NCBI GenBank assembly: GCA_035492455.1
Contig: DATJJE010000054.1
Span: 19,322-83,321 of the forward strand
Reading direction: 5' to 3'
DNA: 64,000 nucleotides
Origin: Gp6-AA40 sp035492455
GTDB taxonomy: Bacteria > Acidobacteriota > Vicinamibacteria > Vicinamibacterales > UBA2999
Shown here in pieces: positions 15,684-25,457 of the stretch. Position 1 is the first letter of the stretch, and every line of letters begins with the position of its first letter. A program made the position numbers and the translations under genes. The notes under the pieces were generated by a model. It worked only from the letters and a program-made list of their open reading frames with translations. It searched no databases and had not been told where the DNA came from.

Positions 15684-18578
15684 CTAGAACACGTAACGGA
15701 TAGCGATCTCGCCCTGCTGGCGCGGTTGCGCGCTCGGAATCTGACCGAAGTTCTGCGCGGTGGCGTTGCCCACCTGGCTGCTGCCGATGCCGCCCAGGTT
15801 ATCGGTACCAAACAGGTTGAAGACCTGTCCAACCAACTCGATCTTGCGGCCTCCGAAAGCGAACCCCTTCGTGACCCGCAGGTCGAGGCGGCTGAGACGA
15901 TTCGTGTCGATTTGCGACTCCGAGATCGGCGGCAGCGCCGGAGTGCGCGATGCGCGATACGCGTTGACCGCCGCGAGCATGGCCGCGTTGTCGCGATTAC
16001 CCTGACCGCGGTGCGTGCCCGGCACGGCGTCGTTGGTCGATCCGTCGTTGTTCAGATCGATGCCGGCGCCGGCGGTGAACGGCGTCGGCGTCCGGTAGCT
16101 GAAAATCACGCCGGCCACGACATCGGCTGGCAGTTGGATGCCGCTGCTCATGACGAGCTGATGACGGCGATCGCTGCTCGACGGCCCGACGTCCTGCGTG
16201 TGCACGTAGGCGTCGGTCCAGCCGAAGTCGGTGTCCTGCTTCGACAGGGTATACGCCACCTGGTACTGATAGCGATGCGACAGGCGCTTCTCCAGGCGGA
16301 CGAGGAACGCCTTGTAGTCGTAGTTGCCGATCGTTTTGGTGATCGTGATCTGTCCCCACTCCGGCAGCGGCCGCGGGCTGGTCGGCGTGACCGGCTGATT
16401 GATGTTGTAGGTCAGGGGCAGGTTCGACGTGTGCTGGACGACGCCGTCGATGTTTACCGCGGTGTCCGCCATCAGCTGCTGCGAGAACCCGACGCTGCCC
16501 GTCGTCGTCGGCGCATTCTTCAGGTCGTTCGCCATGATGCCGACGTTCGGCGGCGCCGTGGAGATGAAGGAGATCGGATCACGGCCGCCGAACGGATCGG
16601 GATACGACGGGTTGGTGATGTTGATGTTGTTCTGCAGCAGCGCCACCAGCTCGTTGCCCTGGTTGCCATTGAAGAACACCTGATAGGCCGTGCCGAATCC
16701 GCCGCGGGCGACCGACTTGCCGTCACCCTTCAGGTCGTAGGCGAAGCCGATGCGCGGCTGCCACAAAGGCTTGCCGCCGCGGCTGGCGAAATCGACGTAC
16801 GGCAGCGGCTTCGGATAGCGGTCCATCGTCACCCATTCATCCCACGCCATCGTCTGGTAATCGAGACGGAGGCCGAGATTCAACGTCAGCTGCCGCTTGA
16901 TCTTCCACTCGTCCTGCGCGTACGCGGTGTAGAGGTGATCGGGGATGTCGCGGAACACCACCGGCCACGTCATCTGGAACTGGCGCGCACCCGTCAGCTT
17001 CCGGAAATCGAAGTTGGGATCGCTCGGGTTGAAGTACTGATCAACGCTGAACGTCCACGTGCCGAGCGGGTTCGGCGCCGCGTCCTCGTGCGTCTTGTAG
17101 TTGCTGTAGGCGCCGCCCACTTTGTAGTTGTGGTTGCCCATGCTGATCGACAACGCCTCATAGATGTCTTTGAACGGCGTCGTCGTGCCCGGGTTCTGCA
17201 AGCACGGCGGCAGGCATTCCGCGTAGCCCCACTGGAAGCCACTGGGGAACGTATAGCGCGTGCAACCTTTCGTCTGGCCGCCGAGCACCGTCTGAACAGC
17301 GTTGCAGTTGGCCGGCGTGTAGTCGTTGCTCATGCGCGTCGTGTCCGTCTGACGCGCCCACTGCCAGTTCACCTCGTTGACCATGTGGCTGTTGATCACC
17401 CACGTGTGGGTGCCGGCCGACGTGTAGCGCGGGATGAACTCGTCACCGGCGCCGAAGTTGGACGCCGAGCCGCCGCAGCCGTTGCAGAAGAAGAGCGTGT
17501 GCTCGTTGAGGTAGCGGAACATCAGGTTCTGGTTCGGCGTGACCTGATAGTCGAAGCGGAACATCTCGAGGTTCTGGCTGAAGCCGCCGCGATATGAGCC
17601 GTTGAACGCGGAATAGAACTGCGGCAGCGCGCTCACCGTGAAGTAGGCGTGCTCGTCGGTGCGCTCATACGTGCCGAAGAAGTGCAGTTTGTTGTGGATG
17701 ATCGGACCGCCAAGCGCGCCGCCCCACTGGTTGCGGCTGTACTTCGGCTTGGTGCCCGTCCCCGCGTCGACCGCCGCCTGCGCGAACTTGTCGAGCCGAT
17801 TCATCGCCTGATTGCGGAAGAACTCGAACGCTTCGCCAGAGAAAGTGTTGGTGCCGCTCTTGGTGACAATCGACACCGTGCCGCCGGGACGCCAGCCGTA
17901 CTGCGCCGGCTGCTGCGATGTGTGCACCGCGAACTCGCGGACGCCGGCCTGCGGAATGTCGCTGCGCGGCTCCGCCGTCTTCGCGGTCACGTTCGGCACA
18001 CCGTCCACAAGGAAGTTCGTAGATGCGGTGCCAATGGCGGCGCCCACCGATGCGTTCGGCCGCTTCACGCGCGCCGTGTCCTGACCTGTTGCCGGCACGA
18101 GCAGCGTGAGGTTCACCACCGATCGATCCTGCACGGGGAGCACGGAGATCTGCTCCTGCGTGACCACCGCCCCGACCTCGGTCCTCGTCGTCTCGACGAC
18201 AGGCGCTTCGCCGGTGACCGTCACCGATTCCTGCAGCGTCTGCACGCCCATCTGGATGTCTTTCGGATATTCGAGGCCGATCGTCAAGGCGATGTCTTTG
18301 ACTTCAACGGAGCCGAAGCCCTGCAGCTCCGCTTTCAACGCGTAGCGGCCTGGCTGTAAACCGGCGAAGCGGTACCTACCATCCGCTTCCGTCACGGCGG
18401 TACGGGCAACGCCGGTATCGGTGTTGGTGACGGTCAGCGTCACCCCGGGCAGCACGCCGCCCTGCGTATCGGTGATGGTGCCGGCGATGGCACCGCTGGT
18501 GTTCTGGGCCGCCGCGGGCGCCGCGCTGACGAATGCGAGGAGCACGAGGAGTGTCCCGAACCGAGCGATCCGTTGCAT
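15684..18578 (-). CDS. TonB-dependent receptor with carboxypeptidase-regulatory-like domain
   Basis: A 964-residue outer-membrane receptor. A signal peptide (MQRIARFGTLLVLL...AAAQ) is followed by a CarboxypepD_reg-like beta-sandwich (GTITDTQGGVLPGVTLTVTN, GRYRFAGLQPGRYAL), a plug-like region (VTVTGEAPVVETTRTEVGAV) and a long barrel with Oar-like aromatic strands, ending in RYVF. Proteins of this type import large or oligomeric substrates across the outer membrane. The ATG at 18578 follows AGGAGGA. The two genes transcribed before it encode a secreted companion and a DUF6351 hydrolase, so the trio may import and process one substrate class. No ligand is evident. Confidence 0.92.
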   Translation of the reverse strand: MQRIARFGTLLVLLAFVSAAPAAAQNTSGAIAGTITDTQGGVLPGVTLTVTNTDTGVARTAVTEADGRYRFAGLQPGRYALKAELQGFGSVEVKDIALTIGLEYPKDIQMGVQTLQESVTVTGEAPVVETTRTEVGAVVTQEQISVLPVQDRSVVNLTLLVPATGQDTARVKRPNASVGAAIGTASTNFLVDGVPNVTAKTAEPRSDIPQAGVREFAVHTSQQPAQYGWRPGGTVSIVTKSGTNTFSGEAFEFFRNQAMNRLDKFAQAAVDAGTGTKPKYSRNQWGGALGGPIIHNKLHFFGTYERTDEHAYFTVSALPQFYSAFNGSYRGGFSQNLEMFRFDYQVTPNQNLMFRYLNEHTLFFCNGCGGSASNFGAGDEFIPRYTSAGTHTWVINSHMVNEVNWQWARQTDTTRMSNDYTPANCNAVQTVLGGQTKGCTRYTFPSGFQWGYAECLPPCLQNPGTTTPFKDIYEALSISMGNHNYKVGGAYSNYKTHEDAAPNPLGTWTFSVDQYFNPSDPNFDFRKLTGARQFQMTWPVVFRDIPDHLYTAYAQDEWKIKRQLTLNLGLRLDYQTMAWDEWVTMDRYPKPLPYVDFASRGGKPLWQPRIGFAYDLKGDGKSVARGGFGTAYQVFFNGNQGNELVALLQNNINITNPSYPDPFGGRDPISFISTAPPNVGIMANDLKNAPTTTGSVGFSQQLMADTAVNIDGVVQHTSNLPLTYNINQPVTPTSPRPLPEWGQITITKTIGNYDYKAFLVRLEKRLSHRYQYQVAYTLSKQDTDFGWTDAYVHTQDVGPSSSDRRHQLVMSSGIQLPADVVAGVIFSYRTPTPFTAGAGIDLNNDGSTNDAVPGTHRGQGNRDNAAMLAAVNAYRASRTPALPPISESQIDTNRLSRLDLRVTKGFAFGGRKIELVGQVFNLFGTDNLGGIGSSQVGNATAQNFGQIPSAQPRQQGEIAIRYVF

Positions 18579-18605
18579 CAGTTCCTCCTGGATGTTGAAC
18601 AAACT

Positions 18606-18627
18606 GCCGGGTCCAAAAGGGCCCGGC
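18606..18627. terminator. GCCGGGTCC-type hairpin between operon genes
   Basis: GCCGGGTCC (18606-18614), an AAAA loop, and GGGCCCGGC (18619-18627) form a 9-base stem with one G-T wobble. The same sequence family recurs at 53836-53857. It lies between the stop of the upstream minus-strand gene and the TonB receptor start, so it may cause partial termination or stabilise an RNA end. It may instead belong to a dispersed hairpin family. Confidence 0.55.
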
Positions 18628-18635
18628 CTACCGAG

Positions 18636-19439
18636 TTACTGCCGCGACCCTTTCACGTTGTCGGGAACGGGCATGATGACGTACGGGTTGTAGGTGTTGG
18701 TCTTGGTGACGGTCAGGTCGGTAATCGTCATGCTCCCGCGCTTCTGGACGATGTGCTTCGGGAACATCACGTCGCTGAGATAGTCGGCACCGTTCCAGTC
18801 GCCGTACTCCTCGTAGGTCGTCACGGTGGTCACGCCATTCATCCGCGATTCGACCTGTTCGATCCGGTTGTCCTTGTTCAGCGTCAGCTTCACATCCGCC
18901 TTGAGCGAGGCGATCGGATAGCTCACGGTCGTCTTGCCGTTTTCGGTGCCGACCTTTGCCGCAGCCCCGGCGTCGTTAGCGGCCTTGATGGCGCCGGCCG
19001 GCAGCGTCCAGAGCATCAGCGCGCGGTCGTTGTATGTAGCCGCCGCAGCCCTACCGCCCTTGCCGGGTTCGGTTTCGTTCCAGGCGAAGGTGTCTTTCAT
19101 CACTTCGACGTGGCGCTGCGGCGACCCCTCGCACTTGTAGTCGACGCGCATCCCTTTCAGGATCCAGTTCACGCTCGCTTTGTAATCGACGACTTTGCAG
19201 GTCTGGCCGCCTGACACGATCGTACCGGTCGCCCAGTAGTTCATGCTGCCGATGCGGTCAACCTCGTTCGCGTTGCGCAGCATGCCGATGGAGTCCGCCA
19301 TGTCATAGAGCGTCTGTTTGAGTTGATTGTCCGCGCCGCCGGCGCCCGCGCCGCGGCCCCCGCGCCCCTGCGCGGAGGCGACAAGCGCAAATCCCAAAAC
19401 CCAAATCGCAAATCCCACACCCCAACTTCCCAGGCGCAT
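18636..19439 (-). CDS. Secreted protein encoded with DUF6351 hydrolase and TonB receptor
   Basis: A 267-residue protein with a signal-peptide-like start (MRLGSWGVGFAIWVLGFALVASA) and a short Gly-rich linker. The rest is rich in short beta strands (TCKVVDYKASVNWILKGM, VKLTLNKDNRIEQVESRM, SMTITDLTVTKTNTY), which suggests a lipoprotein-localisation-like or lipocalin-like barrel. No catalytic motif is visible. The ATG at 19439 lies one base after the TGA of the upstream gene (TGAAATG), so the two are translationally coupled. I do not recognise a named family. Confidence 0.75.
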   Translation of the reverse strand: MRLGSWGVGFAIWVLGFALVASAQGRGGRGAGAGGADNQLKQTLYDMADSIGMLRNANEVDRIGSMNYWATGTIVSGGQTCKVVDYKASVNWILKGMRVDYKCEGSPQRHVEVMKDTFAWNETEPGKGGRAAAATYNDRALMLWTLPAGAIKAANDAGAAAKVGTENGKTTVSYPIASLKADVKLTLNKDNRIEQVESRMNGVTTVTTYEEYGDWNGADYLSDVMFPKHIVQKRGSMTITDLTVTKTNTYNPYVIMPVPDNVKGSRQ

Positions 19440-19440
19440 T

Positions 19441-21474
19441 TCAGTTCGTTCCTCGCTCCGTGTTGAAGGTCTGCCACGTGCCCGCAAGAGGTTGCTGCTC
19501 GACGCCAGGCTTGTTCCAGTCGCACACGCCGCCCGGGAAGATCCTCTTCAGCCGGGCCATGTCGTCGGCCGAGAAGGTCACCTTGTAGTCGGATGCGCTG
19601 ATGGATTTGAGCTGGCACTTGATGACGTCGTTGGTGATTGGCGCGCCAGCGACGAAACGCGGGAACGTGTGCGACGGATACAGCTCGTTGCACCTGCCGG
19701 CCATGAACTGCTGCTTCTCGGCGATCTTCTGACCGTCTTTCGTCCAGCAGGCGTCGACGAGGCCCGCCGGCTTCGCCCGCCGAATCTTGACAATCGCCGC
19801 GTCGGCCGACCCGTCTTTCTTCAACGCGGTCAACCACGCGTCCATCTGGCCGAGCGCCTCGCGCAGCTGCGGGCTGGCGAGCCGGAAATCGCCGTACTGC
19901 CGGTCCTGCGTCAGCATCACGCGATTGTCGGTGGTCCCCTTCGCCTTCATCAGGCGCGCGTCGGTCGTGAACGTCTGAAAACGCATGTGCACGTCACCCG
20001 CGGGCAGGTCGTCGTAGTAGCTGCGGTAGTCGATGATCGGCACCTCGCCCATGCCGCCCTGGGCCTGGTTGATGCGGCCGGTGCGATACGCCGCGCGCAC
20101 GGCCTGCGAGTCGGCGACCATGCGCTCGGCGATCATGTTGCCGTCGATGTCGAAGCCGCCGATCTTCTCGTTGATGTCGAGGAACTGGGCGACCGTGATC
20201 GTGCCCGCGTTGAGTGCGCCGAGGCCGTACTGGATGCCGACGTTATCGAGAGGCCGGCGGGTGAAGCCGGTCTTCGCATCGCGGCCGTAGACATTCGCGC
20301 TGTGATCCCAGAGATCGCAGCGCGCGCCCTTTGGATTGCTCTTCGCGTCGTAGCGCACGTCCTTCGGCAGTTCCTCGGGGCAAGCCTCTGTGGCGCTGAA
20401 CCGCGGCGCCCGCACGCGCGAGAGATTGTGAATCGTGTTCGGCACCGGGAAGCCGGTGACGGCCATCACCTGCTCCGGCGTGTACTGCCCGGGCGCAAGC
20501 TTGTCGAAGTAGCGCTCGAACAGACGCCCCTCGCCGCTGCTCGTGCTGCTGGCAAATGTGCCATCAGCAAAGCTGCGGCCGGTCATCAGGCCGTCGAGCA
20601 GGCCGGGATAGTTTTCCGCGATCGCATGCTGCTGCGTCGACCCGCCGGACGAACCCCACCCGATCGTAAACGCCGGCACGCCGTATGCCTCGATGAACCG
20701 CTCCTTCGTCATCATCATCGTCTCGGCGTTGCTGACGTCGCCGCAGTTGTTGCCCTGCACGTTCAGCGAATTCGACGCGACCGCGTAGCCGAGCGAGAGC
20801 ATGACCGGATCGGTTACGCCACCTGTGTCATTTCCCTGCTGGAACCACCCCGGCTCGCAGCCGCCGCCGAAGGTGTAGATCAGCCGGCCGTTCCACGCGC
20901 CTTCAACCATCGCAATCTGGTAGATGCCACGGTTGACGGTTCCGGTTTCGATGCGGACCTTCATCGGCGCTTTGGTTTGCGGATGTGGAATCTCCACGAC
21001 GTCCACGCGCGTCGCTACCGAGCAGTTCGCGTCGAGTGGAGGGCCAAGCGTGCCGCCGCCCTGCAGCTTGAACTGGTTGGTCATGCAGACAAACGGCTGC
21101 TCCTGTGGTCCGGAAAAGATTGGCCCGGTGATCGGATGATTGATGACGGTCAGCCTGGCGGAGCCTTTCTTCGCGGCCGCAGCCGTCAACGTGTTGGATC
21201 CATTCGTCAGCCCTGTGACGAGCCCTGTCAGCGACGCGCCCGACGCATCGACCTTCAGTTGCTTCGTCGCATCAGCGCCGTTTACGGTGAGCTTCACGTC
21301 CGCAGGCGTAACACCCGCGGGCAGCTCCACGCGAACGAGCGCGTCGCCGCCGCTCACCATCTCGGGCCGGCTCGAAAGCACGCGCAGCTGCAGCGTGTCC
21401 GCAGCATCGCTGCTGGCAGCTGCGAGGAAAACGGACACACCGATTCCACAGAGAAGCCGGAGGGATCGCACCAT
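19441..21474 (-). CDS. DUF6351-type secreted alpha/beta-hydrolase-like protein
   Basis: A 677-residue secreted protein (signal peptide MVRSLRLLCGIGVSVFLAAA). An N-terminal Ig-like stretch (about 30-110) is followed by a large domain. VINHPITGPIFSGPQEQPF and GWGSSGGSTQQHAIAENYP look like an alpha/beta-hydrolase fold with a Ser nucleophile in a GSSGG elbow. About ten Cys suggest disulfides. I recall this pattern as DUF6351, whose substrate is not known to me. It is the first gene of a three-gene minus-strand operon with a secreted partner and a TonB receptor. AGGAG lies seven bases before the ATG. Confidence 0.8.
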   Translation of the reverse strand: MVRSLRLLCGIGVSVFLAAASSDAADTLQLRVLSSRPEMVSGGDALVRVELPAGVTPADVKLTVNGADATKQLKVDASGASLTGLVTGLTNGSNTLTAAAAKKGSARLTVINHPITGPIFSGPQEQPFVCMTNQFKLQGGGTLGPPLDANCSVATRVDVVEIPHPQTKAPMKVRIETGTVNRGIYQIAMVEGAWNGRLIYTFGGGCEPGWFQQGNDTGGVTDPVMLSLGYAVASNSLNVQGNNCGDVSNAETMMMTKERFIEAYGVPAFTIGWGSSGGSTQQHAIAENYPGLLDGLMTGRSFADGTFASSTSSGEGRLFERYFDKLAPGQYTPEQVMAVTGFPVPNTIHNLSRVRAPRFSATEACPEELPKDVRYDAKSNPKGARCDLWDHSANVYGRDAKTGFTRRPLDNVGIQYGLGALNAGTITVAQFLDINEKIGGFDIDGNMIAERMVADSQAVRAAYRTGRINQAQGGMGEVPIIDYRSYYDDLPAGDVHMRFQTFTTDARLMKAKGTTDNRVMLTQDRQYGDFRLASPQLREALGQMDAWLTALKKDGSADAAIVKIRRAKPAGLVDACWTKDGQKIAEKQQFMAGRCNELYPSHTFPRFVAGAPITNDVIKCQLKSISASDYKVTFSADDMARLKRIFPGGVCDWNKPGVEQQPLAGTWQTFNTERGTN

Positions 21475-21536
21475 CGCGTACTCCTGGTGATTGAAGGCAG
21501 CAAAAGCGCCAGATTATAGCTCGTCAGGGATGTAGA

Positions 21537-22547
21537 ATGCCGGCCGTGCGATCGCGAGTCCCTGCCATCGTTTTCGGCGCCATCGTGCTCTTCGCCATCG
21601 CACTGGCAGCCTCCGGATTCGATCCTCGCGAGTTCTCCCGCAAGCATGGCGGCACGATGCGGCTGTCGATCGCTACGGGGAATACCGGTGGTGTGTATTA
21701 CCCGTACGGCGGCGGCCTCGCGCGCGTGATCAGCCAGTCGGTGCCGCACGTCGATGCCACCGCAGAAGTGACGGCCGCATCCGTCGACAATCTGAAGTTG
21801 ATTCAGCTTGGGAAGGCGGACATCGCCTTCGTCCTCACCGACACGCTGGACGACGCGATTCATGGACGAGGACCGTTCGCGAAGATGCCAGTGAAGGCGC
21901 GAACGCTCGCCGTGCTCTATCCGAACTACACGCAGGTGGGCACGATCGAGGGCAAAGGCATCAACCGCCTCGCTGATCTCCGCGGCCGCGTCGTCTCCAC
22001 AGGATCGCCGGGCAGCGGCACCGAGGTCATCGCATTCCGCGTGCTGCGCGCCGCCGGAATCGATCCCGACAGCGACATCCACAAGCAGAGCCTGACGGTG
22101 AACGCGTCGGTGGACGCGCTGAAGGACGGGAAGATCGATGCGTTCTTCTGGAGCGGCGGGTTGCCAACCGCGTCGCTGCTGGACCTGGCGAGTACCGTCG
22201 GCGCCACGGCGAAGCTGATTGCCAACGACGAGGTGCTTCCGCAGCTGCAACAGCAGTACACACCGGGTCTCTACTTCCGGCTCGTAATTCCGAAGGGCAC
22301 ATATCCCGGAGTGAATTACGACAGCGGCTCCGTCGGTGTCGCCAACGCACTTGTCGTCAAGGACACAATGACCGACGAGCTGGCCTACGAACTGACGAAG
22401 GTGCTCTTCGACCGCCAGCCTGATCTGGCGGCTATCCATCCGGAAGCGAAGAAGCTGAACGTCGCCACCGCCGTTGCCGGATCGCCCGCCCCGTTTCATC
22501 CGGGCGCCATTCGCTACTACCAGGAGCGCGGGGCGTGGAAACCGTAA
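21537..22547 (+). CDS. TAXI-family TRAP transporter solute-binding protein
   Basis: A 336-residue extracytoplasmic receptor. An N-terminal hydrophobic anchor is followed by the TAXI signature MRLSIATGNTGGVYYPYGGG. The TAXI core motifs continue: AEVTAASVDNLKLIQLGKAD near residue 80, and RVVSTGSPGSGTEVIAFRVL. TAXI proteins deliver small carboxylates (glutamate-like or other organic acids) to a fused TRAP permease. That permease is the next gene, overlapping by 13 bases. The ligand cannot be read from sequence. Confidence 0.93.
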   Translation: MPAVRSRVPAIVFGAIVLFAIALAASGFDPREFSRKHGGTMRLSIATGNTGGVYYPYGGGLARVISQSVPHVDATAEVTAASVDNLKLIQLGKADIAFVLTDTLDDAIHGRGPFAKMPVKARTLAVLYPNYTQVGTIEGKGINRLADLRGRVVSTGSPGSGTEVIAFRVLRAAGIDPDSDIHKQSLTVNASVDALKDGKIDAFFWSGGLPTASLLDLASTVGATAKLIANDEVLPQLQQQYTPGLYFRLVIPKGTYPGVNYDSGSVGVANALVVKDTMTDELAYELTKVLFDRQPDLAAIHPEAKKLNVATAVAGSPAPFHPGAIRYYQERGAWKP

Positions 22548-24493
22548 CGCCTGACGCTCCTGTTCCAACCACCGCACCAGACGACGAGCTCGAATCACCA
22601 ACACGAACACTGACCGGCTGGACGGCGCGGTTCGCGACGGTCGTCGCTACCGGCCTTGCACTCTATTCGCTCTATTGGGTCGTCGGCATCGTGCAGCCGC
22701 TCGTCTATCGCGCGAGCTTCCTGCTGATCGTGCTCGTGCTCAGCTTTCTGCTCTATCCCGGAGCTGATACGCCGCGTGCGCGCGCGCACGTCTCGCCGCT
22801 CGATTGGCTGTTCGTGGCGCTCGCGGCCCTTTCGCTGGCCTGGCCGCTGATCGATTTCGACAACTTTATTTATCGCGCTGCGGATCCGACCCGCACGGAC
22901 ATGGCACTCGGCGCTCTCTGCATTCTGCTCGTGCTCGAGGCAACGCGCCGCACGGCCGGATGGGTGCTGCCGGTCACCGCAACGTGCTTCATCCTCTACA
23001 CCTTCTATGGTCCATTGCTCGATCTGATCGGACTGGGCATCATCGCCCACCGCGGCTACGACCTGGCGCGCATCGTCGGCACGATTTACATGACGCTGGA
23101 GGGGATCTTCGGCGTGCCACTGGATGTGGCGGCGAGCTACATCATCCTCTTCTCGATATACGGCGCCGTGCTTGGCGCATCAGGCGCCGGCAAGTTCTTC
23201 CTTGAATGGTCGATGGCGGCGGTTGGAAAATCCGGCGGCGGCGCGGGACCTGGCCGCGCGGTGACGGTCGCCGGCCTTCTGCTCGGAACCGTGTCCGGCA
23301 GCGGCGTAGCGAACACGGTCACGCTCGGGTCGGTGGCGTGGCCGATGCTGAAGCGCGCCGGCTACAAGCCGGACATGGGCGGCGCAATTCTGTCGGCCGC
23401 CGGCATTGGCGCCATCATCTGTCCGCCAGCGCTGGGCGCGGCGGCGTTCATCATCGCCGAGTTCCTACACATCACCTATCTGAAGGTGATCGTGATGGCC
23501 GCGATTCCAGCATTGCTCTACTTCTTTTCAATCTTCCTGATGATCGAAGCCGACACGCGGCGCGCGGGCGCACGACCGGTATCGATTGCCGGGCCATCCG
23601 TGTGGACGCTGACAAAGCGTCACGGCTACCACTTCCTCGCCGTGGTGCTGATCCCCATCATGTTGATTCGCGGCGCATCACCGTTCCGAGCGGTGTTCTA
23701 TTCGATGCTGGTTGCCATCGCCCTCAGCTTCGTCGATCGCGAGAACGCGCTGTGGCCGCCTCGTCTTCTCCGGGCCTTGCACACCGGCGCGCGCAGCGTG
23801 CTGCCCGTCGCATCGACCACCGCGACCGCAGGCATCATCGTCGGCACCGTCACGCTGACGGGTCTTGGGCTGAAAATCTCGGGGCTGATCGTGGATCTGG
23901 CCGGCGGTCATCTGTTCCTGACCGTGTTCTACTCGGCGCTGGCGATTTGGATGCTCGGGCTCGCGGTGCCCGTCACCGCCTCGTACATCATTGCGGCGGT
24001 GATGGTCGCGCCTGCGATGACAAAGGTGGGCGTGCCGGATCTCGCGGCCCACATGTTCATCTTCTATTACGCAGTGCTCTCGGAAGTGAGTCCGCCTACA
24101 GCACTCTCGCCCTTCGCCGCAGCTGCAATCACGGGCGCCAGGCCGGTGCCCACGATGATGCTGACGTGGAAGTACACGCTGCCGGCTTTCGTCTTCCCGT
24201 TTGCCTTCACGTTGAGCAAGCAGGGGATGGGTCTGCTGCTGCAGGCGCCGCTCACCGATGTGTTGATGTCAACGGGCACCGCGGTGATCGGTATCCTGGC
24301 GCTGAGCGCCGGTCTGGGCGGATGGCTGCGCACGACCGCGAACATGGCCGAGCGAGCGCTCGCCACGGTTGGCGGCTTGCTGCTGTTCTATGCAGACCCG
24401 GTGTCCGACATTGCTGGACTCGTGCTGTTCGCGGCCGCCATCGCGTTACATCACGTCAGGACCCGGGAGCGAAGTATCCGCTTCGCGTCCTGA
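22535..24493 (+). CDS. TRAP transporter fused permease (4TM/12TM, TAXI partner)
   Basis: A 652-residue inner-membrane protein with about 17-18 hydrophobic helices. The small DctQ-like part and the large DctM-like part form one chain, as is usual for TAXI systems. The DctM core is clear: VSGSGVANTVTLGSVAWPML, AAGIGAIICPPALGAAAF and SEVSPPTALSPFAAAA. Transport is driven by a sodium or proton gradient. A GTG start is used inside the end of the binding-protein gene. The last 38 bases overlap the convergent VWA gene. Confidence 0.93.
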   Translation: METVTPDAPVPTTAPDDELESPTRTLTGWTARFATVVATGLALYSLYWVVGIVQPLVYRASFLLIVLVLSFLLYPGADTPRARAHVSPLDWLFVALAALSLAWPLIDFDNFIYRAADPTRTDMALGALCILLVLEATRRTAGWVLPVTATCFILYTFYGPLLDLIGLGIIAHRGYDLARIVGTIYMTLEGIFGVPLDVAASYIILFSIYGAVLGASGAGKFFLEWSMAAVGKSGGGAGPGRAVTVAGLLLGTVSGSGVANTVTLGSVAWPMLKRAGYKPDMGGAILSAAGIGAIICPPALGAAAFIIAEFLHITYLKVIVMAAIPALLYFFSIFLMIEADTRRAGARPVSIAGPSVWTLTKRHGYHFLAVVLIPIMLIRGASPFRAVFYSMLVAIALSFVDRENALWPPRLLRALHTGARSVLPVASTTATAGIIVGTVTLTGLGLKISGLIVDLAGGHLFLTVFYSALAIWMLGLAVPVTASYIIAAVMVAPAMTKVGVPDLAAHMFIFYYAVLSEVSPPTALSPFAAAAITGARPVPTMMLTWKYTLPAFVFPFAFTLSKQGMGLLLQAPLTDVLMSTGTAVIGILALSAGLGGWLRTTANMAERALATVGGLLLFYADPVSDIAGLVLFAAAIALHHVRTRERSIRFAS

Positions 24494-25358
24494 GGACGAT
24501 GTCCCTGCCGACGGCGCGCACCTGCACCTCGTGCCACGCCCCGTCGCGCGCGAGCGCCGACGGTACGTATCCGACCCGGTAGAGGTTGCGGAGGTCTGAC
24601 GCCAGCTGTTCGTAAATCGCGGTCAGATCGTCGCTGCTGCGGGCTGCGACGACCTTGCCGCCACTATCGAGAGCGAGCTGCGTCATCGTCCACGGCGGTC
24701 CGCTTGATGGAGCATCGTAGGGGGGCAGCACGACCGGGTAGACGAGCACGCCGCTGCGGCGGGCCTCATCGAGTACGACGTCGAACTCGATGCGACCTTC
24801 GGTATTCTCACCATCGGTCAGCAGCACAATCACCTCACGGTACGTATCCGCGCGATGACGCGCGGCGCGCTGCTGCTCGCCAAGCGCCACCATGATGGCG
24901 TTGTAAAGCGCGGTGCCGCCGCCGGGCGACAGCCGCGCGAGCGCCTCCACCGCAAGGCCATGATCTCGGCCCATCGAGTACAACACGCTTGGCTGTGTGT
25001 TGAACGCCATCACCTCGACCAGCGCGCTGTCGGGCAGGTGATTCACCAGCGCGGCGGCGGCGCGACCGGCGCGCTCGAGCAACCGCCCCTGCATGCTCTC
25101 GCTACTGTCTACCAGTAGGGTGACGGCAAGCGGGACGCGGTCGCCTGGCGATAACAGCTCGATCTGCTGACGAACGCCATTGTCGAAAATCGCGACGTCC
25201 TTGGGCTCGATGTTCACGGGCTGGCCGGCGCGATCGGTCGCGCAGATGTCGATCGCCACCAGATCCACACCTGCTTGGAAGAGTGCCTGCGTCGCGGCGC
25301 GGTGCGACGCGCCCGCGACCAGCAGAGCTGCCGCGATCAGAACCGTAAGACGGGACAC
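24456..25358 (-). CDS. Secreted VWA-domain protein
   Basis: A 300-residue protein with a signal peptide (GTG start, MSRLTVLIAAALLVAGASH). The von Willebrand A domain has an intact metal site: VTLLVDSSESMQG (DxSxS) near residue 88, a Thr in GGGTALYN and an Asp in VIVLLTDGENTEG. An N-terminal strand region (VDLVAIDICATDRAGQPVN) matches the VWFA-related family common in Acidobacteriota. VWA domains mediate protein-protein or protein-surface contacts. It diverges from the response regulator at 25561; no obvious operon partner. Confidence 0.88.
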   Translation of the reverse strand: MSRLTVLIAAALLVAGASHRAATQALFQAGVDLVAIDICATDRAGQPVNIEPKDVAIFDNGVRQQIELLSPGDRVPLAVTLLVDSSESMQGRLLERAGRAAAALVNHLPDSALVEVMAFNTQPSVLYSMGRDHGLAVEALARLSPGGGTALYNAIMVALGEQQRAARHRADTYREVIVLLTDGENTEGRIEFDVVLDEARRSGVLVYPVVLPPYDAPSSGPPWTMTQLALDSGGKVVAARSSDDLTAIYEQLASDLRNLYRVGYVPSALARDGAWHEVQVRAVGRDIVLRTRSGYFAPGS

Positions 25359-25417
25359 GCCGTTTCACTTTGTTCCGGCGCGTTCTCCGCGGATGATTAG
25401 TTTTGTCTTCGCACGTT

Positions 25418-25457
25418 AAGATTTGTGGGCGCGCGGCGTAAGCGCTTGACAAATCTT
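25418..25457. promoter_or_regulatory. Inverted repeat in the VWA / two-component intergenic region
   Basis: AAGATTTGT (25418-25426) and ACAAATCTT (25449-25457) form a perfect 9-base inverted repeat separated by 22 GC-rich bases. With flanks it is 10 of 11 pairs. It sits in a 200-base divergent gap and could be an operator or a 5' UTR hairpin. Confidence 0.4.

Noticed and set aside
15726..17597. A 623-codon open frame on the plus strand opposite the TonB receptor gene
   Set aside because: The encoded sequence is Arg/Val/Asp-rich without any fold or motif, while the minus strand encodes a clear receptor. It is a typical antisense shadow in GC-rich DNA.
19327..21519. A 730-codon plus-strand frame opposite DUF6351 and its companion
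   Set aside because: Composition is that of an antisense shadow; the minus-strand proteins have signal peptides and conserved motifs.
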